DNA of 64,000 nt from Legionella sp. (GTDB lineage Bacteria > Pseudomonadota > Gammaproteobacteria > Legionellales > Legionellaceae): assembly GCA_013911415.1 (NCBI GenBank), contig JACETI010000002.1, positions 1 through 64,000 of the forward strand, in the 5' to 3' direction. Positions 8,860 through 18,631 of this stretch are shown piece by piece (position 1 is the first letter of the stretch; every line of letters starts with the position of its first letter). The notes beneath the pieces are model-generated. The model had not been told where the DNA came from, ran no database searches, and saw only the letters and a program-made list of their open reading frames with translations. Position numbers and translations under genes: made by a program.

Positions 8860-9792
8860 GTGAATCCAATACTTGTAAAAAAACTTAAAGATAGAGGTTT
8901 TAACCTTAGGGAAGATATAGAAAATATAACGGATCCTATCCTTATAGACGCATTGAATTCTCTTCTGGTAATAGATACAACATTGCAGCAAGCTAAATTG
9001 CCAGAAGAAATAGAGCGAATAGGAATATATATCACGCAACTCACGATTCGAGACGTCGACAACCAAAAAAAACTTTTCTTATCCCATTTAAGCTGTTTTG
9101 ACGAACAAAATGATCTTGCTCTAGATAAGCTCGCGAAAGCATTAGGCATAGATCAGGTAAGTAAGTTCAATACTATAATTCAATCATTTCTTTTATTTGC
9201 TGATTTATCAAGCGTATGTAATTTTCATAAAGGAACAGAAGAGCTTTACATGAGCTTTAAGGTAATACCTAGTGAGATACGCCATACATTAGCATTAGAG
9301 AAGCTAAAACGCCTCTCTGAGAAACCTAGCGAGGAACAAGTCATCCACGAGAAAAAATACGAAGAGGAGTTATGGGGCCAATGTATAAGATTTGAGTTAC
9401 ATCAATTGGATTTATTTACAAAAGTAGTGTCCACCAAAGAGGATTATGATTTATTGAATCAGCTGTTTGGAAAAGAAGCTTTAATTGAAGGTCTAAAAGT
9501 AAAACAGAACACTTTTGAGTCGATGTTGTCAGCTCGCGGATATGATGCTATCAGTTCTTCCAATAGTTTTGAAAATAAATGCCACTTTTCAAATCCTAAT
9601 ACGTTTTTTCAGGGTGATCAATCAGCTAGTAACACCACTCACATTATGCAAATTGAGGCGTCTAACGATTTTAATATAGTTACGGAATCAAACGAGACCA
9701 TAGACGATCTTAAGCATATTCATTATGTTGAGTATGTTGATTATTCATCAGATAAAAGTGAAGGTAATTACTATAGCCCACCTCGTAATTGA
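8860..9792 (+). CDS. Orphan protein
   Basis: The 310-residue frame starts at GTG 8860, with AGG seven bases upstream, in a very AT-rich leader. It is largely helical and acidic, with no signal peptide or membrane segment. The C-terminal 80 residues are rich in Ser, Asn, Thr and Tyr and look disordered. No family is recognised. It ends 22 bases before the convergent corA gene. Composition fits the neighbouring accessory genes. Confidence 0.6.
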   Translation: MNPILVKKLKDRGFNLREDIENITDPILIDALNSLLVIDTTLQQAKLPEEIERIGIYITQLTIRDVDNQKKLFLSHLSCFDEQNDLALDKLAKALGIDQVSKFNTIIQSFLLFADLSSVCNFHKGTEELYMSFKVIPSEIRHTLALEKLKRLSEKPSEEQVIHEKKYEEELWGQCIRFELHQLDLFTKVVSTKEDYDLLNQLFGKEALIEGLKVKQNTFESMLSARGYDAISSSNSFENKCHFSNPNTFFQGDQSASNTTHIMQIEASNDFNIVTESNETIDDLKHIHYVEYVDYSSDKSEGNYYSPPRN

Positions 9793-9814
9793 AGGTTATG
9801 GGTGTTAAGCCAAA

Positions 9815-10789
9815 TCACAACCATTTTAGGTATTTGAAATATTTATAAGGCAACCAAGCAGCGAATACTATCATGCCAATCGCAAGCAAGTATCCATACT
9901 TCCATGACAATTCCGGCATGAAATGAAAATTCATTCCATAGATGCTTGCAACGAGCGTTGGAGGGAGAAAAATAACGGCTGCAACGGACAATATTTTAAT
10001 GATGTTATTCTGCTCAATATTTACCATCCCTAATGTCGCATCTAACAGAAAATTAATTTTTGTTGAAAGGAAATTGGCATAATCACTCAGTGATGCCACA
10101 TCTGCGTTTAACGTTGCTAATTGGGTTTTCCTCTCATGATCAATTCTAGCCTGTGCTGTTTGCCCAAAGAATGAGATTAAACGATTAAAGGTTACCAGAC
10201 TCTCTCTCGCTTTAGTATTAAGATCACCATTTGCACCAATTTGTTGCATGAGCTGATGATAATCCAACTTTACGGTTTTATTTTGTGGATTAAAGATTGT
10301 TTGGGAATAATGATCTAACTTCCTGCCAACAAGTTCTAGTATGTCTGCTAAACGGTCAATGGCTGCATCTAATAATGTGGTAAATAAAACCACAGCATCA
10401 CGATGTGTGGGGTCGATTTTTTTTATTTGTGAGATAAATAGCGGAAAAGCTTGCGACTCGATATAACGTAGGGTGATTAGCTGTTTCTGCGTTAGAACAA
10501 AAGTAACGGGGCCCAACATAGGATTGGGTGATTCTGATTTTGAAATCATCATTGCCGTCATAAAAAGGACATCATTTTCCTTATACAGCCGACTAGAAAA
10601 CTCGATTTCTATCATTTCTTCGCGCGTAGGGATGTTGCGACCTATGTATTGTTCCACTTGATCTTCTTCTGCTTTAGATGGATCCAATAAATCGATCCAA
10701 ACAGAATCGTCAAGCGCTGCAAATGACATTTGATTTTCAATGATGGCTGTCTGCGGCACAGCCATTTTACGGTCTATGTATGCAAGCAT
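9815..10789 (-). CDS. corA: CorA-family magnesium/cobalt transporter
   Basis: The 324-residue protein is an inner-membrane divalent cation channel of the CorA family, which takes up Mg2+ as a pentamer. The long N-terminal cytoplasmic domain is followed by two C-terminal transmembrane helices. The signature YGMNF sits at the end of the first helix, and the protein ends in a basic KYLKWL tail after the second. Length is usual for the family (about 316). Ribosome binding site GGAGG lies ten bases before ATG 10789. The 477-base region upstream is non-coding and could hold its leader, but no known Mg2+ sensor structure was recognised. Confidence 0.92.
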   Translation of the reverse strand: MLAYIDRKMAVPQTAIIENQMSFAALDDSVWIDLLDPSKAEEDQVEQYIGRNIPTREEMIEIEFSSRLYKENDVLFMTAMMISKSESPNPMLGPVTFVLTQKQLITLRYIESQAFPLFISQIKKIDPTHRDAVVLFTTLLDAAIDRLADILELVGRKLDHYSQTIFNPQNKTVKLDYHQLMQQIGANGDLNTKARESLVTFNRLISFFGQTAQARIDHERKTQLATLNADVASLSDYANFLSTKINFLLDATLGMVNIEQNNIIKILSVAAVIFLPPTLVASIYGMNFHFMPELSWKYGYLLAIGMIVFAAWLPYKYFKYLKWL

Positions 10790-11266
10790 AAAAATTCAAC
10801 CTCCATTATGTTGTGTTTGCATCCTGAATTAGTTATTAAACCAAAATTAGATTAATAACTTGATTGCTCCGTCCAATAAAAAAGTTGATGCAATGCAGGG
10901 TTTTCATGTTCTTCATTAGCAAATTTAAAAAGAATAGTATGAGCTGGCTGCATTGTAAAAAAATTTCTGTATGTGTCCGGTTAAAAAGTATTTTTTTAAT
11001 CGTTGTCTATGATTTTTGTGTTAGATTTGGGCAGAGAGAATCTGGGTAATTTCCTCAGAGGTATGTATTTTTTTCATAACCTCATCGTCGAACGGTATTA
11101 AGTTGCTCCGTTTCCTAATAAATCATCAGGATCACCTTTTGTTTTGTTAATAGGTGAGTGTTCTGTTAGTTCGCTAGACGAGTGATTGAACCTTTTGTCG
11201 AACGCGCTCCAACTTTTCACACGACATACTAAAAACACACTATCTTTTGAAATAGTCTAAATGTCT
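10790..11266. other. Intergenic region, no gene recognised
   Basis: The region lies between corA and tspO, both on the minus strand. A 61-codon plus-strand frame near 10864-11049 has no ribosome binding site and no protein-like composition and was rejected. Runs of T/A around 10990 and 11070 are present, but no defined terminator or riboswitch could be assigned. Confidence 0.35.
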
Positions 11267-11737
11267 TTAATTCATTATTGCAATAAAGGTATTAAGATAT
11301 GCAGCAAACATAAGCCATAGGAGATAGGGTATTAGTAAGAAAGCGATTATTTTTTGTGATTTATATAGATGAAACATAAAAAAAACGTTTACAAAAAATA
11401 ACATCACAAGCCAAATGGCACTAAAATGCACCCAATGAAAGAAAAAGAAAAAAATAGACCAAGTCCAGTTCATTAACATCTGAAGCGCAAAGAGAACGAT
11501 CATTTTTTTTGAATGAATGTGTTGCCGATTTGATAAAAGCCATAAAATAACGGCTAATAGTGCGTATAAAAAAGTCCATACAATAGCAAAAACAACGCCG
11601 GGAGGAGTTAATGATGATTTATTCAAATTTGAATACCAAGGATAAAGGTTAGCTCGTGTCAGTTGACCCAGCAAAAATCCTATGGTTTCAAACAAAAGAA
11701 TACAAACAAATAATTTAATCCAATCATTTCGTTGCAA
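11267..11737 (-). CDS. tspO: TspO/MBR family tryptophan-rich membrane protein
   Basis: This is a membrane protein of 156 residues with five hydrophobic segments. Family marks are the WYSNLNKSSLTPPG loop after the first helix, the MNWTWS motif in the middle and YLLWLMFAAYLN near the end. TspO proteins bind porphyrins and are linked to tetrapyrrole and stress signalling. The start is TTG 11737: GGAGG lies seven bases upstream and no ATG fits better. The pit gene ends 31 bases upstream on the same strand, so they may be co-transcribed. Confidence 0.92.
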   Translation of the reverse strand: MQRNDWIKLFVCILLFETIGFLLGQLTRANLYPWYSNLNKSSLTPPGVVFAIVWTFLYALLAVILWLLSNRQHIHSKKMIVLFALQMLMNWTWSIFFFFFHWVHFSAIWLVMLFFVNVFFMFHLYKSQKIIAFLLIPYLLWLMFAAYLNTFIAIMN

Positions 11738-11768
11738 AGTTATTCCTCCAGGTTTGCAATAACTATCT

Positions 11769-12758
11769 TTATAATAAATTCGTCATAATGATTGCTGCAA
11801 TCGCTGCTGTTACAGGAACTGTCAGAATCCATGTTAAAAAAATTGCTCGCATCATGCCCCAATTTGTTCCCCAAAAACTTTCCGAAATACCCACTCCCGC
11901 AATGGCTCCTGTGACGATATGAGTGGTAGAAACAGGCACTCCAAAATCTGTTGCCGCAAAAATAACTAGAGAGGCACCTACTTCCGCACAACATCCGCGC
12001 AGGGGATTTAATTTGGTTATCTTTTCACCCATGGTATAGACGATTCGCCATCCGCCAAAAAGGGTTCCTAAGGCGATCATGAAGTGGCATGTAATCACAA
12101 TCCACAAGGGTATATAAAAGTGATTGCCTAGTTGGGAATTTGAATAGAGTAAAACAGCAATAATACCCATCGTTTTTTGTGCGTCGTTCCCCCCATGAGT
12201 TATACATAGCAATGCTGATGACAAAAGTTGCAACGGTTTAAACCATCGCAACTTCTCTTTTTCGCCTTTGGATGCAGTCGCTTTTTTCATCAAAATTGTT
12301 AACCCAAGCCCAATTGTCAATCCAACAAAGGGGGTTATAAAGATAGCAGCAATCACCTTCATAAAGTTTAGCAACTCAAGTGCACCCATTCCTCCTGTCA
12401 CGAAAGCAGCACCTGCTAGGCCTCCAATGAGTGCGTGCGAAGAGCTAGATGGTAAACCGTAATACCAAGTCATTACATTCCATACAAGGGCACTCGTGAG
12501 TGCCGAACCGATAAGGTAGGGGCTTATAAAATCGGGATGAATAAGTCCTACTCCTATGGTTTTAGCGACGGCTAGTTTCAACAATAAAAATGCAATAAAA
12601 TTAAAAAAAGCTGCCCATAGCACAGCTTGCAAAGGTGTTAAAACACCTGTGGCTACAATCGTAGCGATGGCGTTCCCCGCGTCATGAAATCCATTAGAAA
12701 AATCAAATAATAACGCTAATAAGATAATAAAAATAATAAGAAAATTACTTGCTTCCAT
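11769..12758 (-). CDS. pit: Inorganic phosphate transporter, PiT family
   Basis: This is a multi-span inner-membrane symporter for inorganic phosphate. The inverted-repeat signatures are visible: FSNGFHDAGNAIAT in the N-terminal half and THGGNDAQKTMG in the C-terminal half. I place the start at ATG 12758, where AGGA lies nine bases upstream; an in-frame ATG 33 bases earlier has no ribosome binding site. No regulatory subunit (PhoU-like) gene is adjacent. Length is at the short end for the family because the large cytoplasmic loop of E. coli PitA is reduced. Confidence 0.92.
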   Translation of the reverse strand: MEASNFLIIFIILLALLFDFSNGFHDAGNAIATIVATGVLTPLQAVLWAAFFNFIAFLLLKLAVAKTIGVGLIHPDFISPYLIGSALTSALVWNVMTWYYGLPSSSSHALIGGLAGAAFVTGGMGALELLNFMKVIAAIFITPFVGLTIGLGLTILMKKATASKGEKEKLRWFKPLQLLSSALLCITHGGNDAQKTMGIIAVLLYSNSQLGNHFYIPLWIVITCHFMIALGTLFGGWRIVYTMGEKITKLNPLRGCCAEVGASLVIFAATDFGVPVSTTHIVTGAIAGVGISESFWGTNWGMMRAIFLTWILTVPVTAAIAAIIMTNLL

Positions 12759-13063
12759 CAGTTTTTTTCCTACAGATATGAAAGTAAACATCCATACATC
12801 GTTGGATAATGAGATCCATTCTATGAATATTATTATCGCAAAAAATTCCTAGCCCAAGCCATGATTTAGAATCAACGAGACTACAAAATTATAGTTGATA
12901 TCGCAGCAAGTTTTAAAAGAGTGTAGGAAGAGCTGGATAAAAATATTGAATAGATAATGAGTGGCTGAATAAATTTAACGTTAGAAGCCCGCAACTTACC
13001 GAATAAAATTGTAAAGCAGATAGCTCAAAAACTTTCGGGACAACCTCCGAACGTAAAATCTCT
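12759..13063. other. Intergenic region upstream of pit
   Basis: About 300 bases separate the SPFH gene end from the pit start. No gene, RNA or clear terminator is recognised. It presumably carries the pit promoter. Confidence 0.35.
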
Positions 13064-13975
13064 TCAGTCCTTATTTAAATTATCGCTTGCTAAATTTCCG
13101 GTTAAGATCCCTTGCTGTAGTTGAGATGCAAGGTCTTGAAATCCGGCGGGAGATTGAGGCAATAATATTGTACTTGATTTATTACTGGCGCCTATATCTT
13201 TCAACGTATCAAAATATTGCGTAATTAACACTAAATTCATTATATCTTTAGGAGTAACCCCAACCACAGATTTTTGAAAGCCTTCCACGGAATGACTGAG
13301 TCCATCAATAATGGCTTTTCTTTGACTAGCAGTTCCTTCGCCTTGTAAACGCTTGCTTTCTGACTCAGCTTCAGCTTTTTTAACGATCAATATTTTTTCT
13401 GCTTCTCCTTTAGCGTAAGCAGCAACCTGTAATCTTTGTTGCTCATTGATCTCATTCATTGCATTTTTTACTTTTGCCTCTAATTCGATATTAGTAACCA
13501 ATGCTTTTACAATTTCGAAGCCAAATTCTTGCATCGTTTGAGTTAAATGACTCTTAACAGCATTGGCAATACTGTCTTTTTTCTCGAAGATATCGTCTAG
13601 TATCATTGTCGGCGTCTCAGAACGCACTAAGTCAAGCACGTACGCTGTAATTTGTTGCGTCGGATCTTCTAATTTATAAAAAGCATCATATATACCATTT
13701 TCCTTGATAAGGAATTGTACAGAAACATGAATTTGAACAATAACATTGTCTTTTGTTTTGGTTTCAACTTTGACATCAAGTTTTTGAATTCGAAGCGATA
13801 GTTTTCCAGAAACTAAGTCGATGATTGGAATTTTAAAATTTAGACCTGAGTGAGCTACCCGTTGGTATCTACCTAAACGTTCAATGATGGCAACTTCCTG
13901 CTGTTTCACTACAAAAAGTCCACCGCTTAGAATGATAACTCCGATTACCGCAATACCTATTAATATTTCAAACAT
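13064..13975 (-). CDS. SPFH/Band 7 protein, HIR/stomatin-like
   Basis: The 303-residue protein has one N-terminal membrane segment (about residues 4-24) followed by an SPFH domain (about 25-205: KQQEVAIIERLGRY, SETPTMILDDIFEKKD) and a coiled region with AYAKGEAEKI and AEAESESKRLQGEG. These match stomatin-like proteins, most closely the plant hypersensitive-induced-reaction type as I recall it. Such proteins form membrane-bound oligomeric scaffolds. AGGAG lies seven bases before ATG 13975. It has no NfeD-type partner next door, so it stands alone. The role here is inferred to be membrane organisation. Confidence 0.85.
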   Translation of the reverse strand: MFEILIGIAVIGVIILSGGLFVVKQQEVAIIERLGRYQRVAHSGLNFKIPIIDLVSGKLSLRIQKLDVKVETKTKDNVIVQIHVSVQFLIKENGIYDAFYKLEDPTQQITAYVLDLVRSETPTMILDDIFEKKDSIANAVKSHLTQTMQEFGFEIVKALVTNIELEAKVKNAMNEINEQQRLQVAAYAKGEAEKILIVKKAEAESESKRLQGEGTASQRKAIIDGLSHSVEGFQKSVVGVTPKDIMNLVLITQYFDTLKDIGASNKSSTILLPQSPAGFQDLASQLQQGILTGNLASDNLNKD

Positions 13976-14231
13976 TTTAAAGCTCCTATCTCAGACCTAG
14001 GGTTCGTTAGCATGGCCTGTCGTTTTCATAAGTAATTTTAAGGATAATTACTCCTAGTCTTTCTCTTTTTTACCATATAAAGAGAGCAGAAATCTGTAGA
14101 TAAATGATATCTTGAGTATATTGGGCTGATGCTACTCATAAGTGCTGTAGAAGAAACGCTTCGATTTGTTTAGAAAAAGGGCGTTTACGTCCTGTTGTAA
14201 CTTATTTTAGAATGCTATAAGGAACAGATAG

Positions 14232-15521
14232 TTGAAGACCTCCACGAATAATGTAATCACTTTTGTTAACAAAGAATACGATAGACGCCGTGAAATTTTT
14301 TTATTGGAAGAAGCTTATGATCTTTTAAAAGAAGAAGTTTTTCCCAAAAAACTTGTGGTTGATCTAGAAAAGTTTGGTCGATTTAATATCAGCGATCCAT
14401 TCGATATTAAAACAGTGTCGGATAATTATACTTGTTCATTCGAAAGGTCAACAGAAAATGTAGCTGTGATTACGGCAATCCTCGCTAGTGGTAAGTGCCA
14501 GGAAAATACAGAGATTTATTTCCCTCGTGCAAATGCTGCCTCCGCTGAGGTAGCAGAACTATGTCAGATGCTTGATCAAAAAAAATTTTCGGAAAGAATA
14601 ACACTATATGTGCCATTAGAATTACTCTTTGAACATATTCATTCATTCGCAAAAATATTGAATTCCGATGTTGAGCCAAAAAACTTAACATTAAATTTTG
14701 GCGTGAATGCATTTTGCCTCGATGAATTGCTGGATTCAATCACAAAACCACTGCCTGACGGCTGTGTTTTAGCATTAGATGCAACGGTTGGATCGAGTGA
14801 CGGCTTTGGCATGCAGTGGATTGCAGACGCATTTCAAGCTAAAAAGTTTCGTGCGCATATAAGTCTCAACCTTAGCGGAAACGATTATCATGAAGAACGT
14901 GACTGGCTCCCGTTAATACAAAACATCAATCATGAAAAATGCCCTAATCATTTCTCGCTTGATTTAAGCGATTGTGCCTTGTATTGCTTTCCAAAAACAC
15001 TTGATAAAATCGTTCAAAATTTTTCCAATAGAAACTATCCTCGTTTTTTTGACTTAAATTTAGGAGGGGCGGTAGAAGAAAACACAGTGATCGCATTATT
15101 CGAAGCAATAGGGGAAGGAAAAGCCTTAGAAGGATTATCTTTAGGTTTAAGGTCTAATAATATTGGAGATCAAGGAATTTTGACCCTTTCAAAAGCATTA
15201 CAAACCGGTAGTTGCCCTAAAAATATGAAAATTGATTTGGGAAATAACTGCTTTACCCAGCTAGGGTTTTTGTCACTTTTGGAGGGCATATCACATCCAA
15301 ATGCTCCAGATGGGTTAACTTTAGATCTTAACGATAATTACTTGGATGAAAAAAGTGTACTTGCCTTAGTAAGTGCTTTAAAAAAAGGCGTGCCTTTGGG
15401 ATTAAAAATCACAATGAAAAGTAAGAATTATTTAAAGAAAACTCACAATAAAGTGCAATATCTTCTTTGTTCAGCTCTTGCTTATATGCCCCCTAGAAAG
15501 TTTGAATTAGAGCTTTATTAA
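14232..15521 (+). CDS. Leucine-rich-repeat protein
   Basis: This 429-residue protein contains ribonuclease-inhibitor-type leucine-rich repeats from about residue 150 to 410, with units such as ISLNLSGNDY, FSLDLSDCAL, LSLGLRSNNIGDQG, KIDLGNNCF and LTLDLNDNYLDE. It has no signal peptide. The start is TTG 14232, supported by AGGAA seven bases upstream; no ATG nearby fits. RI-like LRRs are typical of eukaryotic protein-protein interaction modules and occur in many Legionella effectors, so a host-directed role is plausible but not shown. It is a single gene with a 256-base upstream gap. Confidence 0.75.
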   Translation: MKTSTNNVITFVNKEYDRRREIFLLEEAYDLLKEEVFPKKLVVDLEKFGRFNISDPFDIKTVSDNYTCSFERSTENVAVITAILASGKCQENTEIYFPRANAASAEVAELCQMLDQKKFSERITLYVPLELLFEHIHSFAKILNSDVEPKNLTLNFGVNAFCLDELLDSITKPLPDGCVLALDATVGSSDGFGMQWIADAFQAKKFRAHISLNLSGNDYHEERDWLPLIQNINHEKCPNHFSLDLSDCALYCFPKTLDKIVQNFSNRNYPRFFDLNLGGAVEENTVIALFEAIGEGKALEGLSLGLRSNNIGDQGILTLSKALQTGSCPKNMKIDLGNNCFTQLGFLSLLEGISHPNAPDGLTLDLNDNYLDEKSVLALVSALKKGVPLGLKITMKSKNYLKKTHNKVQYLLCSALAYMPPRKFELELY

Positions 15522-15573
15522 CGCGTAAGAATAGGGTTATCTAGATCAATAAATAGTAAATTTCTCTCTCATA

Positions 15574-15602
15574 TTGAAACTTAAATGTAATTTATGTTAA
15601 AA
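15574..15602 (+). promoter_or_regulatory. Putative sigma-70 promoter
   Basis: TTGAAA (15574-15579), a 17-base spacer and TTAAAA (15597-15602) lie before the orphan gene. A start near 15609 would exclude the in-frame ATG 15594 from the transcript and favours ATG 15633. Confidence 0.4.
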
Positions 15603-15632
15603 TATGTTACAGTTAATTTTTTAGAGACTCCC

Positions 15633-16457
15633 ATGCCCAAACAATACATATCAAACATAACCCCTGATCAATATATAAAGGCCACAGATAGCCTGGAAAA
15701 TAGAGTGCAAAAAGCAAAAGATTATATCAGTTACACTTTTCCAAAAATTACCTTTAACCCTCTTGAACAGGAACTAGGAACACTGACAAGACTTGAGTTA
15801 GAAGAGTTAATTAATGATGAGAATAAGGGAATCAAGTATTTTTTAGCTTGCTTAAGCTACACTATGATGATAAATCGAACTAGTATTTATAGCTATTATC
15901 GTGATGGTATAGAAGGCATTGTTTTTAATTCCAATTATAAGCAAATTAGTGATTTATGCACGAAGAACAAGTGTAAAGTGCCTGAATTAAAGTTTTTACC
16001 TATGAAACTAGATGTAATTCCTCTTGACCAAAGACCTCATTTGATAAACGCACGTGCTTTGAAAGAGAGGGTTGAACAGGAACCTAATACATTAAAAGAA
16101 GAGATTGAATACGCCCTTCAACAAGGCCTACCATTTAATCAATTGTCGACAAAATTTAAGGTAGATCCAGGCGTTTTTTCAAAGATTATGCATAATGCCG
16201 ACATGAGTAGATCTAAATTTTCACATGTTTTATTGGATAAGCGATTTTCGCTTGAGGATATCTCAGCAACGGAGCCTGATATTCAAAAGAAAGTACAAGG
16301 CCCGGAATTGAATTATGAGACCTACGTAGGTTACAAAAACTATACGGCTAATAAACAATTATTTTTCAAACGAAAAATCCTTGAAGGTATTGTTCAACGC
16401 TATGAAAAAACCTTTGAGAACGATAGCCCCATAACTAATAATAGCGATATCCGTTAG
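15633..16457 (+). CDS. Orphan protein
   Basis: From ATG 15633 the product has 274 residues; an ATG 39 bases upstream overlaps the putative promoter and is less likely. No family is recognised. It is soluble and mostly helical. A segment near residues 155-200 (ALQQGLPFNQLSTKFKVDPGVFSKIM) resembles a helix-turn-helix, similar in feel to the N-terminus of the orphan at 798-1829, but I cannot show homology. The C-terminus is hydrophilic. The gene stands alone between an LRR gene and a 372-base gap. Confidence 0.6.
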   Translation: MPKQYISNITPDQYIKATDSLENRVQKAKDYISYTFPKITFNPLEQELGTLTRLELEELINDENKGIKYFLACLSYTMMINRTSIYSYYRDGIEGIVFNSNYKQISDLCTKNKCKVPELKFLPMKLDVIPLDQRPHLINARALKERVEQEPNTLKEEIEYALQQGLPFNQLSTKFKVDPGVFSKIMHNADMSRSKFSHVLLDKRFSLEDISATEPDIQKKVQGPELNYETYVGYKNYTANKQLFFKRKILEGIVQRYEKTFENDSPITNNSDIR

Positions 16458-16829
16458 ATGGCCTCTTAATATTTTTTCTACCAAGAAGCATCAGAATTTT
16501 CAGAGATGCTTCTGCCCAATGAATTCAAGATCATTACTGATAAACTAGGTTTGCTGGCTATGTGTGGGTAAGCCTAATTTTGTAACATTCCGGTAAAAAG
16601 GCTTGAGTTTCTAAGCACGTTTCTAATTATCGATGTCATCGTAGATTAACGACTAGTTATAATGCATGGCCCAAACATGTGTTCTCCCGTATTTTTCTCT
16701 TCAAGTTTGCCTGAAGATTGCTATGGTAATCCTTGATTTTTTGAATAATGTGCTGGCAAGAAGAAGTTGAGCTAGCTACCTAAGCAAATAATGCTAGCTT
16801 AGATTATAGTAAAATTTAAATGGGCTTGG
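16458..16829. other. Intergenic region, no gene recognised
   Basis: A gap of 372 bases with stop codons in all frames. There is no clear hairpin with T-run. A single CTTAATATT half-site at about 16464 resembles half of a PmrA box but has no partner. Confidence 0.3.
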
Positions 16830-17345
16830 TTGAATAAAAGCAATATCATGCATATTACAACAACGGAAATTTTAGCGATTCGAGAGCTGGATATAATCAT
16901 TAGAAAATCTTATGGTGCAAATTTGCAAGAATGTTATGCAAATTGGGCATTAACGCAATTATCAAATGGATTATCTTCAAATTCTCTTTCTATCCTTGCT
17001 GGATTAACGTGGAAAGATAACTATTTTGAGGCTGACATTTTCTTTCTTAATGCATTAAAAGAACTAGACATTGCTATTCCACCGCCACAAGTTTCAATCA
17101 AAAACTTTGCAATCGCTGTGTGTAAAAAGATCCTCAATGAGGAGATATCTACTGAGCAAGGATGCAAGGTATTAGCAGATATTTTTATTGAAACCAGTGA
17201 TAATGATTACACGTATTGGTACAACCTACAAAATAATGATTACAGGAATTATTTAACGGAAGAAGAATATAGAAGACGCTTTGACAAGGAAGTCAAAAAA
17301 GAGGCGCAATCATTTTTAGATGCACCTCAAAAAAAAATTGTATGA
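16830..17345 (+). CDS. Small orphan protein
   Basis: This 171-residue protein starts at TTG 16830; ATG 16848 is the alternative, and neither has a strong ribosome binding site. It is acidic and soluble, with alternating helices and aromatic residues (NDYTYWYNLQNND) near residue 135. It reminds me of small immunity-type proteins, but no toxin gene sits beside it and the family is not recognised. It ends 42 bases before a convergent orphan. Confidence 0.5.
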   Translation: MNKSNIMHITTTEILAIRELDIIIRKSYGANLQECYANWALTQLSNGLSSNSLSILAGLTWKDNYFEADIFFLNALKELDIAIPPPQVSIKNFAIAVCKKILNEEISTEQGCKVLADIFIETSDNDYTYWYNLQNNDYRNYLTEEEYRRRFDKEVKKEAQSFLDAPQKKIV

Positions 17346-17387
17346 AATGGGTTTTGGAAGTTGGTTTACCCATATCGAAGATGCGAC

Positions 17388-18518
17388 TCACTTAGACGGG
17401 AACGTCGAGCCACCAAGGCCAGTGATATCATAAATCTCCTCTAACCCATTCGTGAGAAATTCATTGAAATCATTCAGGGGCATTTCTGTATCAAGTAAAT
17501 TTATTGTCGGTGTACTTGTAAAATGCTCATTTAAATTTAATGCAGGTTGAGATATATGATTAAATAGAAGGGTCTTTAATTGAGCACCGTTTTTGTAAAA
17601 GGGTATAGCGTTTATAGAGGTAGAAGGGCATAATTTTTCAGTACACAACAAATTTTTTTGTGAGTTTGACACAATTGGAGGTAGCTGATCGCTTACCAAA
17701 ACCTTTAACGCGTTCTCATTAGCGTCTTTTTTGATTAGTTTTGTTATTATTTCTCCTTCTGTGATGTCATTCACTTCATTTTTCAGGTTAAACCTTATTA
17801 TTTTAACTGCATTTGTAAAGTCCTTGAAAAGTATGTCATGTGCTGGCGTCCCTTTACAACGTTTGTGAATTTGTGATGCAGCATTATGGGCTCTTCTTAT
17901 AGACTCCTTCACATTTTTTTGATTAAAAGATGTCTGTTCATTGTAAATGTGATTCGCTAAAAACTTTCGAAATGAACCTATATGGTTTGGAAAATCAACA
18001 GCAATTTTACGTGTAATTTCAAGGGCTAATCGCTCGGAAATTTCTATTTTTAATCCATGCCTTATAAGCGACTCTGGCTTCTCAATATTCATTCGATTAA
18101 GTATAGTATTGAGTGTATCGTGTATTGTAAAAATAGGCTTACGAAAAAGTGCACGTATTTTTTTGCTGCACCTTAATAAATATTGATTAAAAGCATTAAT
18201 TAACTTATTTATTTGAATCGATTTATCTGGATTGTTGTCCAGAAAGGAAAATTGCCATTTTATAAATGTCGGTAGGGTTAGCTCAGCTTTCTGTTCCTTT
18301 AACACTTCTGATTTGATCATTTTTTCAAAGATGGCTGACATTAACATATCTCTATGTGCTTCGTCTGGGTTTTCTACCGCAGGTAATTTTAACGCACAAA
18401 GAAAGGCACATAATGTTTGCGTTGTAGGTGATCGTTTCCTATAGGTATTCAATGCGTTTTCATTACTGACTAAATCAGGTTCGGTATCTATATGTTCAAT
18501 TTCAGCATTTTTTTTCAT
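17388..18518 (-). CDS. Orphan protein, mostly helical
   Basis: This is a 376-residue soluble protein without signal peptide or membrane segment. The N-terminal 30 residues are acidic and probably flexible; residues 30-240 look helical with a basic stretch (LLRCSKKIRALFRKP); the last 110 residues are looser and rich in Asn, Thr and Pro. No known domain is seen. The C-terminal tail (LEEIYDITGLGG) has a few acidic residues upstream of a polar end, as in some Dot/Icm substrates, which is only suggestive. The start ATG 18518 has a weak ribosome binding site. Confidence 0.6.
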   Translation of the reverse strand: MKKNAEIEHIDTEPDLVSNENALNTYRKRSPTTQTLCAFLCALKLPAVENPDEAHRDMLMSAIFEKMIKSEVLKEQKAELTLPTFIKWQFSFLDNNPDKSIQINKLINAFNQYLLRCSKKIRALFRKPIFTIHDTLNTILNRMNIEKPESLIRHGLKIEISERLALEITRKIAVDFPNHIGSFRKFLANHIYNEQTSFNQKNVKESIRRAHNAASQIHKRCKGTPAHDILFKDFTNAVKIIRFNLKNEVNDITEGEIITKLIKKDANENALKVLVSDQLPPIVSNSQKNLLCTEKLCPSTSINAIPFYKNGAQLKTLLFNHISQPALNLNEHFTSTPTINLLDTEMPLNDFNEFLTNGLEEIYDITGLGGSTFPSK

Positions 18519-18631
18519 AATTGGATCTAGTTATAAATGTAAAATTTAATAATAGGTAAAATTTTAAAAAACTCAATAAAATCATTGGGTTTTTATTATC
18601 CGGTTAAAAAAAGGGCATTCCTATTAAGAGA

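Noticed and set aside
10864-11049. 61-codon plus-strand frame between corA and tspO
   Set aside because: No ribosome binding site, odd composition, and surrounded by stops; looks like chance.
11740-11994. Cys/Ser-rich minus-strand frame inside pit
   Set aside because: Shadow frame of the phosphate transporter.
12759-12791. Longer pit start at ATG 12791
   Set aside because: No ribosome binding site; the internal ATG 12758 has AGGA at proper spacing.
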